From Stictocephala bisonia (lineage: Eukaryota; Arthropoda; Insecta; Hemiptera; Membracidae), in contig JAQJVL010000681.1 of the NCBI GenBank assembly GCA_035578905.1, forward strand, positions 357,235 to 421,234: DNA of 64,000 bases, in the 5' to 3' direction. The position numbers and the translations under genes were made by a program. The notes beneath the pieces are model-generated. The model saw nothing but the letters and a program-made list of their open reading frames with translations. It did no database searches and was not told where the DNA came from. This document shows, piece by piece, positions 53,726 through 63,900 of this stretch. How positions within the stretch are numbered: the stretch's first letter is position 1; every line of letters begins with the position of its first letter.

Positions 53726-56345
53726 GGGGGTTCGGTACTCCCTATCCCGCCCATGTTAAATTTAACAACTTTGTTGTTCCTTTTCTAGAAATCTACTTAA
53801 GATATTGGAGTTAAATTTTTCAGGCTTGTTTTTACACCCTTTCTACACACTTTAACGACGAGAATTGTAAAAAAAAAACACACAGAAAAAAATGAAAATC
53901 TTTTTAGAAAATCTTTAAAAAAATTCTTTTTTTATGGTCATAATATATTTTTTTTTATTATTCAAAGAAAGTCATTGGAAAAAGCTCTTCGTCAAAGTGT
54001 GTACATGCATGTAATAAATAAGAGACAAAAATTTGGTTGGCCTATGTCAAATAGTTCCTGAGAAAAGGTACATTTTATAATAAAAAATATAGTTTTCGGA
54101 AAAACGGCTTTAAAAGTTTTATTTACCTTCTAATACATGCCAGCAGCATAAGAGGGACCTGCTACACAATCATCCTCCTCCATATCATCCTCCAGCTTCC
54201 TTTTCAAGAGTCTCTTGCTTTGTCTAGCTTTCTTCTGGATTTCAGCAGCTTCTCGATCACCTTTTTGAATGCGAGCGATGTCCAGATCTTTCATCACCGA
54301 CGCACAGTTTAGTCCTGGTTCAATTCCCAAACTCTTCAACACTTGACACTTGGCAATATTACCTTCATTGAAGGATGCTACAGCATCATATACACCTAAA
54401 CAAAGGGTATTGAGGCCAACAAAATTTATTTTTGGCAGACGACCCCAGATTACGCTGTTTAGCGACTCGTTCGGGTTCTGCGTTTTACCGTGCAAACATT
54501 TTCTCAACAAGTCAGGGTTGGCTAGGTCCCTAAAAGTAGGCTTAATTTGTTTCATTATAATTTCTGGCAAATGAAAATGCTTGGTGTGGTCATAAGTAAG
54601 GTTTTCAGCCATTGCCCTTTGGTACTTACACCAACTTGTCTCACCCTTAGGGCAGAGACCGTGCTGCGGGTTTTCATTGCTCGAGCAAATGTGAAAATAT
54701 TCAGCCCAAACTTCTTTTTTCATAGACTCTAAGTTAGAGGTATTGCGCCTAATTGCTACACCATAATAGTTTTGAATTTTTTGTATGGCTGCATCACTTA
54801 GCCTACCTTTTCCGAACATAGACTTTTCATCTGCTAACTTCTTTCCCTTGCTTTTCTGCTTCAATGCCCTCAACCGTGATCCCATTCTTTTTTGAATATG
54901 GCCGATACATTCTAACTTTTTAATTACAAAGTCTTCACCATATATTTTCCTGTCTTCTACATTCTTGAATGCTTTGGAGTCACCATCCCCCAAGTAGTAA
55001 GCATACCGAACATTTTTTTCAAGTGATCGTTGAAAGATTTCCATCACACCTTCTATTTCCATTCCACCACTCACTCCCTGATAATTGGCAATACAAGTAG
55101 GCAAATGAATGCCCTCATCTTTTTGTTCACATCTACAAAATTTAGATTTGATGGACACATCTACGACCTTGCCTGTGTCGAAACTTGTAGCTGAGACCAC
55201 GCCATTCAGCGAGGTGTGGCCTCGCTTTTGCCAAGTACCATCCAGGGCAATACTTATGTCTCTGGAGTCCTCATTTATTTTCACAGCTTCTTCTAGAGCT
55301 GATGACATTGACTGTGAACATACATCTTTTACATATTTTCCAATAATTTTGTTGTATTTTATAAACCGTGTAGGGGGTGAAGGTAAGTTCATTACTGCAG
55401 CCAGAATCTTGCCACCAGTTTGTCCTTTCCCGATACAACGCATGCCGTACACATACCTTACATTTACATCATAGACTTCACATTTTTTCCCATCTTCTTT
55501 CACTAGGCTTACTTTAGATGAAGTAAAATACTTATTTCTTCTATCACAACCCTCACATTCAAACATTATTTCTGCTGCTAGGCCTACATGTTTACCTACG
55601 CGGAGGGAAAGATCGGAACCGCAGTCCCGACACACGGCAACTTCAGATAGTATTTTTTTAAGTACATTACTGCTTATAATAAGATTTGTACAATCAGACC
55701 TTGAAAAGGAATCATATTTGTCTAAATTTGGTATGAGCTTTATATGTGATGAGCTTTTGATGTCAATAGTGGACCCAGGCAAAAGGGGTTGATCTTGGTC
55801 TGGTGTCAGCATAGGCCTATGAGTAGGTTCACTTGCAATAGGACTATTTGTTCCTTCTGATTTAGGTTTACCAATGTTTTTGCGTTTTTTAAAAACTCTA
55901 GGAATACTTGATCTAGGCATTTTTGAAAATAACTAATATTAGCACTGTTTACACTCAAATGTTCTTCAAAACACAATGAACTAACACTTTTCACAGAAAC
56001 TGTAAGTAAGTAAACAAACAATATAAAAGGCATAACCTCAACTGAGAATGACAGCTGTCAACAACACAGAGAACAGTAGAAATATAAACAGTGTTACCAA
56101 GGCAACAAAATGTAAAAACATTAGTTTATGAGTCTTATATGCTATACGATGATCTATTCTAGCAGGTAGCTAGAAAAGTATGGTTTTTAGTGGGTGCCAA
56201 AGGACGTTTCAACATTTTTTTAAATATGTTCCCAATACCGTACATACATTTTTTATATACCAAAATGTTCAGAAAGAAACAGAGAGTTAAAAACAGTTAA
56301 AAACCAAAAATGCATTTTTTTAAAGTTTTTCTGTACCGAACCCCC
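53726..56345 (-). mobile_element. Kolobok/Mutator-like DNA transposon inserted in the capsid gene
   Basis: A 2620-bp element has perfect 13-bp terminal inverted repeats (GGGGGTTCGGTAC at 53726-53738 and its complement at 56333-56345), flanked on both sides by TTAA (53722-53725, 56346-56349). TTAA duplications occur in piggyBac and Kolobok. The encoded transposase is not piggyBac-like, so Kolobok fits best. The full ORF and perfect ends suggest a recent insertion. Confidence 0.85.
54130..55920 (-). CDS. Transposase, Kolobok/Mutator-like DDE family
   Basis: 596 residues, uninterrupted. It has a Cys4 zinc module at about residues 97-130 (C-R-D-C ... C-E-G-C). The catalytic core is I-A-L-D-G-T-W-Q-K-R-G-H (first Asp, about residue 225), Y-Y-L-G-D-G-D-S-K-A-F (second Asp, about 312), the C-x-x-H motif E-C-I-G-H-I-Q-K-R-M (about 335), and a late acidic residue in N-P-N-E-S-L-N-S-V-I-W. 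The C-terminus has a basic KKARQSKRLLKRK stretch (nuclear localisation) and an acidic end. This layout matches the group annotated as Mutator-like transposase domain. It catalyses cut-and-paste transposition and is the best candidate for an active enzyme in the window. Confidence 0.8.
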   Translation of the reverse strand: MPRSSIPRVFKKRKNIGKPKSEGTNSPIASEPTHRPMLTPDQDQPLLPGSTIDIKSSSHIKLIPNLDKYDSFSRSDCTNLIISSNVLKKILSEVAVCRDCGSDLSLRVGKHVGLAAEIMFECEGCDRRNKYFTSSKVSLVKEDGKKCEVYDVNVRYVYGMRCIGKGQTGGKILAAVMNLPSPPTRFIKYNKIIGKYVKDVCSQSMSSALEEAVKINEDSRDISIALDGTWQKRGHTSLNGVVSATSFDTGKVVDVSIKSKFCRCEQKDEGIHLPTCIANYQGVSGGMEIEGVMEIFQRSLEKNVRYAYYLGDGDSKAFKNVEDRKIYGEDFVIKKLECIGHIQKRMGSRLRALKQKSKGKKLADEKSMFGKGRLSDAAIQKIQNYYGVAIRRNTSNLESMKKEVWAEYFHICSSNENPQHGLCPKGETSWCKYQRAMAENLTYDHTKHFHLPEIIMKQIKPTFRDLANPDLLRKCLHGKTQNPNESLNSVIWGRLPKINFVGLNTLCLGVYDAVASFNEGNIAKCQVLKSLGIEPGLNCASVMKDLDIARIQKGDREAAEIQKKARQSKRLLKRKLEDDMEEDDCVAGPSYAAGMY

Positions 56346-56670
56346 TTAAACACTTGACCCTCGATATATAAGTAACTTTCGCATGGCAATGTGTAAGCAT
56401 CTTGTTGTTGTATTGGAATACGTATTTCATCATTGTTTTCTAATTTCGACGAAGTGTAAGGGTTGTGCGTGTGATATTCCTTTTCCCACAGAGTTTCGTC
56501 GAAAACCGGCCCGTTTCTTATATCTAGTATATCCATTTTGTTGAATTTCAAATCCAAGCTGTTTTAAAAATTCTATGTTATCGCTTGTTAACTGGTCAGC
56601 GAATGAACACGAAGTGAGTTGCTCTCCGTCTGAATCCTTATTAATAAGTGACAAACCCATATTACCTTTT

Positions 56671-57552
56671 TTAATTACTAGATTTAATATGAATCCTTAC
56701 GGTTATAGTTTCACCTCGAAAATCAACTTGATTACCGTCTTGATCTAATACATTCAGTACTATGTCTGATATGTGACTGGTGCTAAGCGGTAGGTACACG
56801 AGGTTATGAGGCTTTTCAACAATTTTAAAGCCGGGTTCAACAGTTGGATAGAATGAGTGTAAAATATGTTTATTCACACCATTTAGATAAGAACTTTGAA
56901 TTATATTGCAACTTATATTAATCACATTCACTTGAATTATATTCACAGTGTTAACACCTATATGTGTTACATTTGGTTCCAATACCTTTGCTGATGTTGG
57001 AAACCCTAAAAGTGAACCTATTGAATTGGGCTTTGAAAAATCGATGTAATATTTAATTGTTATTTCAGCTTTAAGCAAACTGTTGTTTGCTTCTATTTTG
57101 ATATTTTTTTCTCCAAGTTTGGAATCAATGTTATTATGTCTACCCATAGTGAAATACTTTTGAACCATGTTCTGATTTTCGGTAGATACATCGTCAAATA
57201 TAAAAATCGAGTAAGGTTTTGCATTTTGAGGTTCAATTATATCTTCGTTGGCTTTATACTTGAACAGTGATATCTCATTTGTATCTAGTAGAACCTTTTC
57301 CATCATTTGGTACTTTGGTTGGTTTAAAGACTTTAAAAATATGTAAACGTTTTTGAAATGCAATCCATTTGAGTTTGTCAACATGTTAAATACTAAATTA
57401 GTTTTGCCACAATTGGAAGGGCCACTAATAACGCAACGTATACTGTCGGGTAGTAGTGTTCCATGTTTACTTTTACTACCGGTGACACCATCGACAGTTA
57501 ATCCATCGATGTTATGTACGGGTAATTTATTTTCTTGCGAAATTATTTTCAT
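56671..57552 (-). pseudogene. Packaging ATPase fused to a capsid-type C-terminus by deletion
   Basis: Residues 1-143 are the N-terminal half of an FtsK/HerA-type packaging ATPase, with Walker A G-P-S-N-C-G-K-T (44-51) and Walker B Y-S-I-F-I-F-D-D (114-121). From about residue 144 the sequence changes to a beta-rich protein with S-I-G-S-L-L-G-F, H-I-L-H-S-F-Y-P and D-Q-D-G-N-Q-V-D-F-R-G-E-T-I-T-V-R. I associate this with the penton/minor-capsid-type protein of insect Polintons. The ATPase lacks its sensor and C-terminal part, and the capsid protein lacks its N-terminus. An in-frame deletion between two adjacent genes is the simplest cause. A chimera with real function is possible but unlikely. 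Confidence 0.65.
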
Positions 57553-57714
57553 ATTAATATTTTTACTTCCATGTTATTCACAGAGAAGGCAATGAAGTAA
57601 TGCTGTTCCAGATTACAAGACATAGCTTTTATTTACCCAACTGTCTTCTGATTTTTCAAAGCCTAACCAACGAACTAACAATTTATTTCCTTTTTTCTTT
57701 AGAACCTTTTCAAC

Positions 57715-58548
57715 TTAATATACATCACCTACTTTGGATTTTAATAATTCATGACCATAGAATCCTCCGTGTAAAATTTTGCCATCTTTGTCCTTCAAAA
57801 TGTAAGTTTCTGGTACAGTTGGTTGTACTCTATAAACAGTAAACACCTCATTAGTCCAATTAGGTAAATATTTCTTGCTGAATATATTTTTTGTTTTACT
57901 AATGCGAACACTATCACTGATAAAAAATCTATGCGGTTGTCTTCTTTCACTTTTTGGTAAAGTTGCTTTTCGAATTCTTTCCCTTACAACATGTTCGTTT
58001 GCTCGGTTTACTTGTATTGGTTTCATACCGATAGCTCTATGAACTTTATTGTTGTATTCATTTATTAGGTCTTTTAAAATGTCATGCCATTTGTAAGTAC
58101 CACGCAATGAAAATGTTTTGTACATAGATGCTTTTAATGTGCGATTAAATCGTTCAATTATAGCCGCCTTCATGTCACTATACGTTGAATAATGGTTAAT
58201 GTTAAATTTTTTCATTAACTTCTCAAACTCAGAGTTGTAAAATTCCTTGCCCATATCAGTTTGCAAATGTTTTACAGTATTTCGAAGGTTTGTCAAATAA
58301 TTTTCCATTGCCTTCGTAACAGATTTGGCAGTTTTGTTCTTTAATGGATATGCATTAGCAACTTTTGTGAAGCAATTTATAACTGTCAGTATGTACTTGT
58401 ATCCTTTATTTATTCGGTTGTATGGTATCATTTCAACCAAATCCGCTTGATGTAAATCATTTATATTTTTAACAACTGTACTCCGTCTAGGGAACAATCT
58501 TCTCGCGGGACGGTGCAACTCTTTAATTATTTCCTTTTTCGTTCCCAT
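57715..58548 (-). CDS. Polinton integrase (retroviral type)
   Basis: 277 residues. The DDE core has Asp36 (H-Q-A-D-L-V-E-M), Asp98 (Q-T-D-M-G-K-E-F) and Glu132 (I-I-E-R-F-N-R-T-L-K), with 33 residues between the last two. The C-terminal SH3/chromo-like module is present (F-T-V-Y-R-V-Q-P-T-V-P-E-T-Y-I-L-K-D). The N-terminal HHCC zinc finger is not visible. The enzyme inserts the linear element into host DNA. The frame is intact. It lies between polB and the ATPase, and a TATA box lies about 75 bp upstream. Confidence 0.9.
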   Translation of the reverse strand: MGTKKEIIKELHRPARRLFPRRSTVVKNINDLHQADLVEMIPYNRINKGYKYILTVINCFTKVANAYPLKNKTAKSVTKAMENYLTNLRNTVKHLQTDMGKEFYNSEFEKLMKKFNINHYSTYSDMKAAIIERFNRTLKASMYKTFSLRGTYKWHDILKDLINEYNNKVHRAIGMKPIQVNRANEHVVRERIRKATLPKSERRQPHRFFISDSVRISKTKNIFSKKYLPNWTNEVFTVYRVQPTVPETYILKDKDGKILHGGFYGHELLKSKVGDVY

Positions 58549-58620
58549 CGAGAAAACAATCTCATCACTTACGTTAAGTCTGAAAGATTACTGTTAAGTG
58601 ATTTATTTTGTTGTAATTCA

Positions 58621-58635
58621 GCTTATATATTTATG
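58621..58635 (-). promoter_or_regulatory. TATA box of the integrase gene
   Basis: ATAAATATATAAGC on minus, about 75-88 bp upstream of the integrase ATG. Confidence 0.5.
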
Positions 58636-58782
58636 TCAATTCTCGTACTAATAACAATACTCATCCAATTAGTAGGTCATGGCCACGACGTACTTATAAA
58701 AAAATAAATTACAAAAAACACTATTTTCTTTTTCTTATATACATTTCATATTTACATTTTTTTAATTTACAATCCCAATAAT

Positions 58783-61700
58783 TTAATCTTCTAAAATGTA
58801 ATGTCCATATGGCAAAGTATGTATTCCATCATCTAACACTTTTCTTTTATCGTCATTCGATGTTAAGCATGTCTTCTTTTCAGTAATACTAAATAATTTG
58901 TGGTTAAAACTTCTGATTGTGTTGTATGTTGCCGAATAAGTTTTGTTTTCAAACAAACATTTTTTGTAATCTTCAAACATAATGTGTTTTTTAATATATG
59001 TAGATTTTATTCCTTTAGCTTTTTTGACAATGACATCGTTTCCATTGTCAGATGATGCCAGTTTTATTGCATACATTTTAGGCATCAACGCAACTACTTC
59101 AGCAATTGGAGTTCCACAACATTCATCTTTGAATTTGCCTAGAACCTTTTTATTTACACCGTGGTCGTATGAAGGATGATTGGCTGGGTAATCTGACAAA
59201 TCGAAATCATTTTTATAGGGAAAACATTTTAAGTCTGCATACATATCATTAGTTTTAATGTAGTAAAGTAGAGCGTCCGTGTCCATGTAGCAAATGCCAA
59301 TGTTTGGTCTTCCATAATAGCTTACCATCTTGTTGTAATGGAAATCATACATAAGAGTTTTCGATATATCTAAAATGGACATTCCCACATACAAAAGTCT
59401 ATTCATTTTAATTACAGTCTTCTCCATGCTAACGGCTACTAAATTTTTATTTATAACTATGCTAGTTTGAAAATTTGGTTTTTGTACTAGTTTTATTAAC
59501 ATTTTTGGATCAGTCACCAATTGTACATTTTTATGTTTCCTTTGATTTTCTAAACATTTTCCAAATATGCTGTTGTTTATTAGTTTGAAGAAATCTTTTT
59601 TAAACGCCGTTGTAGCATTAGTTCTTCTTATGGTATTAGCAGTTATATAAGGTTCAAGCCAACATGATTGAGAAAATTCCAATGCACGGTGTACTTTGCT
59701 AATTTTAAGACCTAATTGTAATGCTTGTTGAACTGTCCAAAAGTGTGCTATATATCTAGTTTTGTTTTCCAACGTCATCATAAGTTTATTGAATTTACCT
59801 TCAGGTGGTTTCATTGTGTGGGGTAACAATGGCAGATCGTAATGATGATCATGTAAATCCACTGGATAAATAAAATCACAATCTAAAATATATCCTTTGT
59901 CTCCGTGTTGGGGAGCTTGTAAAATATCTCTTATATCTTTAGGGTTTACCCATTTAAAGTTTCCGTAAGGTAGTGGCTTTGTCATTGCCCAACCATATTG
60001 ATTGTTGCTATCAAAGTAGCCAAGATAAATACTTTCTTTTTCCACATTGTAATCTGGGAGATAATTGTTGTTTGCTTTGACGTATCGGGTAACAGACTGC
60101 GTTAAACCTCCTCTTATTCCACTTTCTACTATTAAAATCATGTCTATGTCAGTTAGAAGATGCAATTTACATTTGGTTTCCTTCAACATGGCTTGCCAAG
60201 CAAAACCTGGCGATGTGTAGGAGTGCAAAGGATCCAGTCCGTATGATGACAAACAAGTGTTACGAAACTCTTCCATAATATCTGTGAGCAGTGTGACATC
60301 TAGTTTTACGTAGAAATCGCTGTAATCCCCTAAACTTTTTATTTCTAGTTCTGACCAGACTTTACGTGCATGGTTGTAATCTTCTTCTGCTACTTCACTT
60401 TAAGTTAACTTGCTATAAAATGCTTCACGTGCTGGTAATTGAGTTTCCAAAAAACGAGCAGCACTGTCAATATAATCGTACGGAAAAACTCCTTTTCGTA
60501 AAACCAAGTCCAATTTACCATTATCTACAATTTTTTTAGTTTCTATTAACTCGTCTGTTGATAAGTTAGCTGACAAAGTCATAAGACTTGAAGGTAGAAA
60601 TCGAAATGAATCTAAAAATCTTAATTTAATTTTGTTGACCTTTTTGGAAAAACTGATGAATTTTTCAGTTGTTGTAGCAAGAACATCAATCTTCCCTTGA
60701 TCTCGCCCCAACTCAGGAATGATGAAATGAGCATCGTAGTTGCTAAGGTTATGAAAAATTATAGGTACAAATTGAGGCAATTTAAAGTTTAGGTTACAAC
60801 TATTGCATGCAGGCCCTCGATATTTGCCTGTCAGATGATCATGATCACGTACTTTTATATTGTCATTTGTAAAATGTGATTCACAAATGTAACAGGTATT
60901 TGCTAAATTGTGGTAATCATTTTCTCTGTCAGTCAACTGGAATATAGACACTTTGTAACTGTACAACAATTCTACTTTTTGCGCAATATCATACAAATGA
61001 TTCAAAAATACTTTTGCGACATTATCTCCTCTATAAACAACAGGTTTCGATGACAATCCGAAATTGTTGAGATGATCTTCGCTTAAGTATGATTTCATTA
61101 GTAGACAATAACTGTTTGGTTGATGATTTTGGTACTTAATTCTTGAGGTTTGTTCTCCATCTAATACATTTATGGGGATTAATGATGCTTCCATGTCAGC
61201 ATAAACAACTATTGGCACTCGATATTGATGAGCGATTTGTTTAAATTTTAAAATTGCATTTGAAGGTTTTGGTAGTATAGTCCTAACAGGAGTTTGTTTG
61301 CCGCAAAATACTAAATGCTCAACCAACCATTTATTACCCCCCTTAAGAGCCATCTTATTAATATATGCAAAACATCTTTTGCACACTGTAATTGCACCAC
61401 AATGATATTTTGTAACTTGACTACGAACTAGTTTATTGAAATCTTTAATAAAAACATAATGCGATTTGTCTCCTTTTTTTATTAACAACAAATCCGTTTG
61501 ATCATTTTTTTCTTCTTTGACAATTTTCAAAGGATATACATTGTTTGAATTATCCAATCCAAAAACATTTACACTCACTTGCACATTTCTTTTTTCAAAA
61601 TTGGCAACATCTTTTACAGAAACTGGGTATTGAAGACCAGAAAAATCATATTTGTTTTTGTATTGGTTATATTCAGCACAACTAGCTCGTTGTGGGTTAT

Positions 61701-62595
61701 GCCCGTTTTGTACAAATTTACATACCATTGCATATTTGAAACATTCATTATTTAAATTTTTTACATTAATACAAGATTTGGTGTTTTGGATTTTTTTCGG
61801 CAAAGGAATAAAAGTAGAACCTCTATTTCCATATCCATGTTTATGCACTCTTACATCTAAACCAATTACATGTAACAATGACCAACCACTTCCTAGTCCT
61901 TCATGCTCAATGATTTTAGATACTATTTCTTGAAAACACTCTTGTATATGATCTTTTATGTTTGAGTCCATAACTATTTGTCGATTCTTTGTTACAAAAC
62001 TTCTTAAAGATGTTACTTCTTGCACATTAATAAACATAATGTCAAGTACAAAGCCAAACTTGATAAGATGCAAGCGATCCAATTCGCGTTTTAACACTCT
62101 TTCAATTTCTTCTTGTGTTGCATTAAAGAAATTATTTAAATTATAATTGTGCGTATTTTTTATAGTGTAATGTCTAACTACTTTTCCTTCTAATGCTTCT
62201 GCGGAAACCTTGCATTCATATGAGCTACTTGTTGATGGGACATAATATGTACACTGTTGATTTCTTGGAGTTGAAGGTGGTGCATATTGAATAACACTTG
62301 GTCTTCCATATTGAGGAATTACACATTCATATGTGCTACTTGTTGTTGGTTGATAATATGTACACTGTTGCTGAATAGACCTGTGTTCTTGTTGCTGTTG
62401 ATTTCTTGGAAGCGAAACTGCTGCATATTGAGTCACATCTGATCTTCCACATTGAGAGTTGTCATGAAACAATTCCTTATGCGCCACTAAAAGCCATTCA
62501 TCGTGAAAGTTCTCACCACAAAATGAGCAAACATAATCCATTGTGCGGAGAAGCACACGTTGCTGTGAAGTCTTACACTGGACTGAGACAGACAC
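58783..62595 (-). pseudogene. polB: Protein-primed DNA polymerase B with one nonsense codon
   Basis: The reading frame is open for 1271 codons except for a single TAA at 60400-60402. The N-terminus carries a C2H2 finger (C23, C26, H39, H44); the Met at residue 19 could be the real start. The 3'-5' exonuclease has V-Y-A-D-M-E-A (Exo I, near 61200) and F-H-N-L-S-N-Y-D-A-H-F-I (Exo II, near 60745). The palm has Y-F-D-S-N-N-Q-Y-G-W-A-M (motif A, near 60000), N-N-S-I-F-G-K (motif B, near 59570) and Y-M-D-T-D-A-L (motif C, near 59280). The enzyme replicates the linear genome from a terminal protein. The stop separates exonuclease from polymerase domains, so this copy is dead unless read through. 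Confidence 0.9.
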
Positions 62596-62779
62596 GGATC
62601 AAGCAGCTGGTTTTGTTAGCACAAAATATAATTTGCATTAATAACGTATGAACTATAACACATATGTGGAGGATAACCACTTTCGTTAGCAAAATATTAA
62701 TTTGTTCTGAAACAAAAACATAAATACACGCAAGCCCCTTTAAGGAACACATTCACCGTTGACGCTTACCATTGCAACA

Positions 62780-63017
62780 ATGCCTCCATTAAATGGTTTA
62801 GAACGACTAAGTGATAGCTTCTTCCAAAACATCATGGAAGAAGTTAATAGTTCTGATGGGGAAGAGTAACGTCGACAATCTCACCATCGCCTGAAACCAG
62901 CCCAGGAGGTGAAGCAGCAGAAACTCCACCAGGCAGATTTCTGGACGAAATTTTTGAAGTAAGAAGAGACAGAGTGAGAAGGCAATTATTTCCCCCCACC
63001 GATGAGGAGGAAGAATA
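62780..63017 (+). pseudogene. Small plus-strand ORF next to polB, frame-broken
   Basis: A 29-codon frame from ATG 62780 (M-P-P-L-N-G-L-E-R-L) ends at TAA 62867. A second frame begins right behind it with S-P-S-P-E-T-S-P-G-G and continues F-L-D-E-I-F-E-V-R-R-D-R-V-R-R, ending T-D-E-E-E-E at 63017. AATAAA at about 63033 and an A-run of about 21 at 63059 follow, as in a transcript 3' end. It is the only gene-like unit in the Polinton area on plus. Identity unknown; it may be outside the element. Confidence 0.35.
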
Positions 63018-63148
63018 ACAGGCTGAAGAGAAATAAACGATTATAACCTTTTATCCTAAAAAAAAAAAAAAAAAAAAAAGAAGCAAACACACTTAATAGT
63101 AGTGTAGAAATGGCGGTTGAAGCACAACCTTGAACTTTGGACTGTTGT

Positions 63149-63306
63149 CCACGTGATCACCACGTGATCACCACGTGCTCGTCACGTGATCACCACGTGC
63201 TCATCACGTGATCACCACCACGTGTTGACCTTGAGGTCAAGTTTACTATTGTTTACTACTGAGCCACGTGGTGACCTTGAAGGTTAAGTTTACTACGAGC
63301 ACGTGG
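63149..63306. promoter_or_regulatory. CACGTG E-box array
   Basis: Nine CACGTG hexamers lie within about 160 bp, several within the palindrome TCACGTGA and separated by ATCACC. E-boxes of this type bind bHLH-zip factors of the Myc/USF/Mitf class. The region also contains repeated GACCTTGA-GGTCAAGTTTACTA phrases. No gene start is visible beside it. Confidence 0.6.
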
Positions 63307-63442
63307 ACCCCCCGCGACGACGTTGTCCTAGGTCAGTGTTGTGTGACGTCACGCCGTTTTCGCGCTCTTTCATCTGACGACGTCACGGCGTGTATTTATT
63401 AAATTAATTGTATTTATTTAATGCTGGCAAAAAGTGTCGGTG

Positions 63443-63516
63443 GTCGGTGCCGGGATCGATCTGAGAACCTTTCGTTTGTGAGACGAAGTCGATACCACTG
63501 CGGCACAGTGACACAC
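63443..63516 (-). tRNA. tRNA-Val-like relic (pseudo-tRNA or SINE head)
   Basis: On minus the sequence G-CCGCAGTGGTATCGACTTCGT followed by CTCACAAACGAAAGG and a GATCGATCCCGGC segment parallels tRNA-Val: A-box-like AGTGGTATC, a TTCGTCTCACAAACGAA anticodon arm with CAC, then a weak B box. The acceptor stem is not convincing and the B box deviates, so this is more likely a tRNA-derived SINE head or pseudogene. Confidence 0.5.
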
Positions 63517-63579
63517 CCGATAGGTTAACGTAAGTAGCGGCAGAAGAACGTGTGTGGCTTCGTTCGCTTCGCTCGACGA

Positions 63580-63900
63580 GCCACGTTATACTATATGAAA
63601 TGTATTTTTCCACAATAATTCGTATTTATTATAGTATTATTGACCATTCAAACCGAAAAAAAAAAATCAGTTTCTCTTTATACTATATAAAATGTACGAA
63701 TTGTTTTTTCGCAGTGTTACCAACTCGCACGATTAATTGGCAAAAAATATATGTCAGTGCTACCAACTCACACGATTTATTACATTATACTATAATAAAT
63801 ACATATACGATTATTAAATTATACTATATTAAATACAAACGCGTTAATATAGTATTCTATTACTATCCCCCACCACTTTTTCAATACAGGGTTATATAAA
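63580..63900. repeat. AT-rich words related to the 7-9 kb array, opposite orientation
   Basis: TTATACTATATAAAATG, TTATACTATAATAAAT and related words occur at least five times. They are the reverse complement of the TTTTATATAGTATAAC word of the 7-9 kb modules. Confidence 0.5.

Larger units (their letters stand above)
52686..56557 (-). pseudogene. Probable major capsid protein, split by a transposon
   Basis: The N-terminal part (about 70 codons, 56557-56350) has D-E-I-R-I-P-I-Q-Q-Q-D-A-Y-T-L-P and S-Y-L-Y-I-E-G. The C-terminal part (53675-52686, 329 residues) starts with F-E-E-I-R-Y-E-I-S-G-V and runs through beta-rich sequence. Proteins with this series are the presumed double jelly-roll capsid protein of insect Polintons. 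The frames on both sides of the transposon are in phase across a single TTAA, so the gene was intact when the transposon arrived. A likely start is the Met at about 56536. A small overlapping frame at 56660-56430 may be a conserved short gene upstream. The assignment to capsid is from family memory. Confidence 0.65.
47820..62760 (-). mobile_element. Polinton/Maverick (adintovirus-like) element, inactivated
   Basis: The set of protein-primed DNA polymerase B, retroviral-type integrase, packaging ATPase, capsid-type proteins and a cluster of small genes, all on minus, is diagnostic for Polintons, which are virus-like elements of about 15-20 kb. Boundaries are approximate because I could not identify the terminal inverted repeats or the 6-bp target duplication by eye. 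Inactivating events include a polB stop, an ATPase deletion and a transposon in the capsid gene. No adenovirus-like protease is recognisable. Confidence 0.85.

Noticed and set aside
48164..62595. A complete, potentially active virus-like element
   Set aside because: Polymerase nonsense codon, ATPase/capsid deletion, transposon in the capsid gene and a broken 52580 start make it clearly defective.
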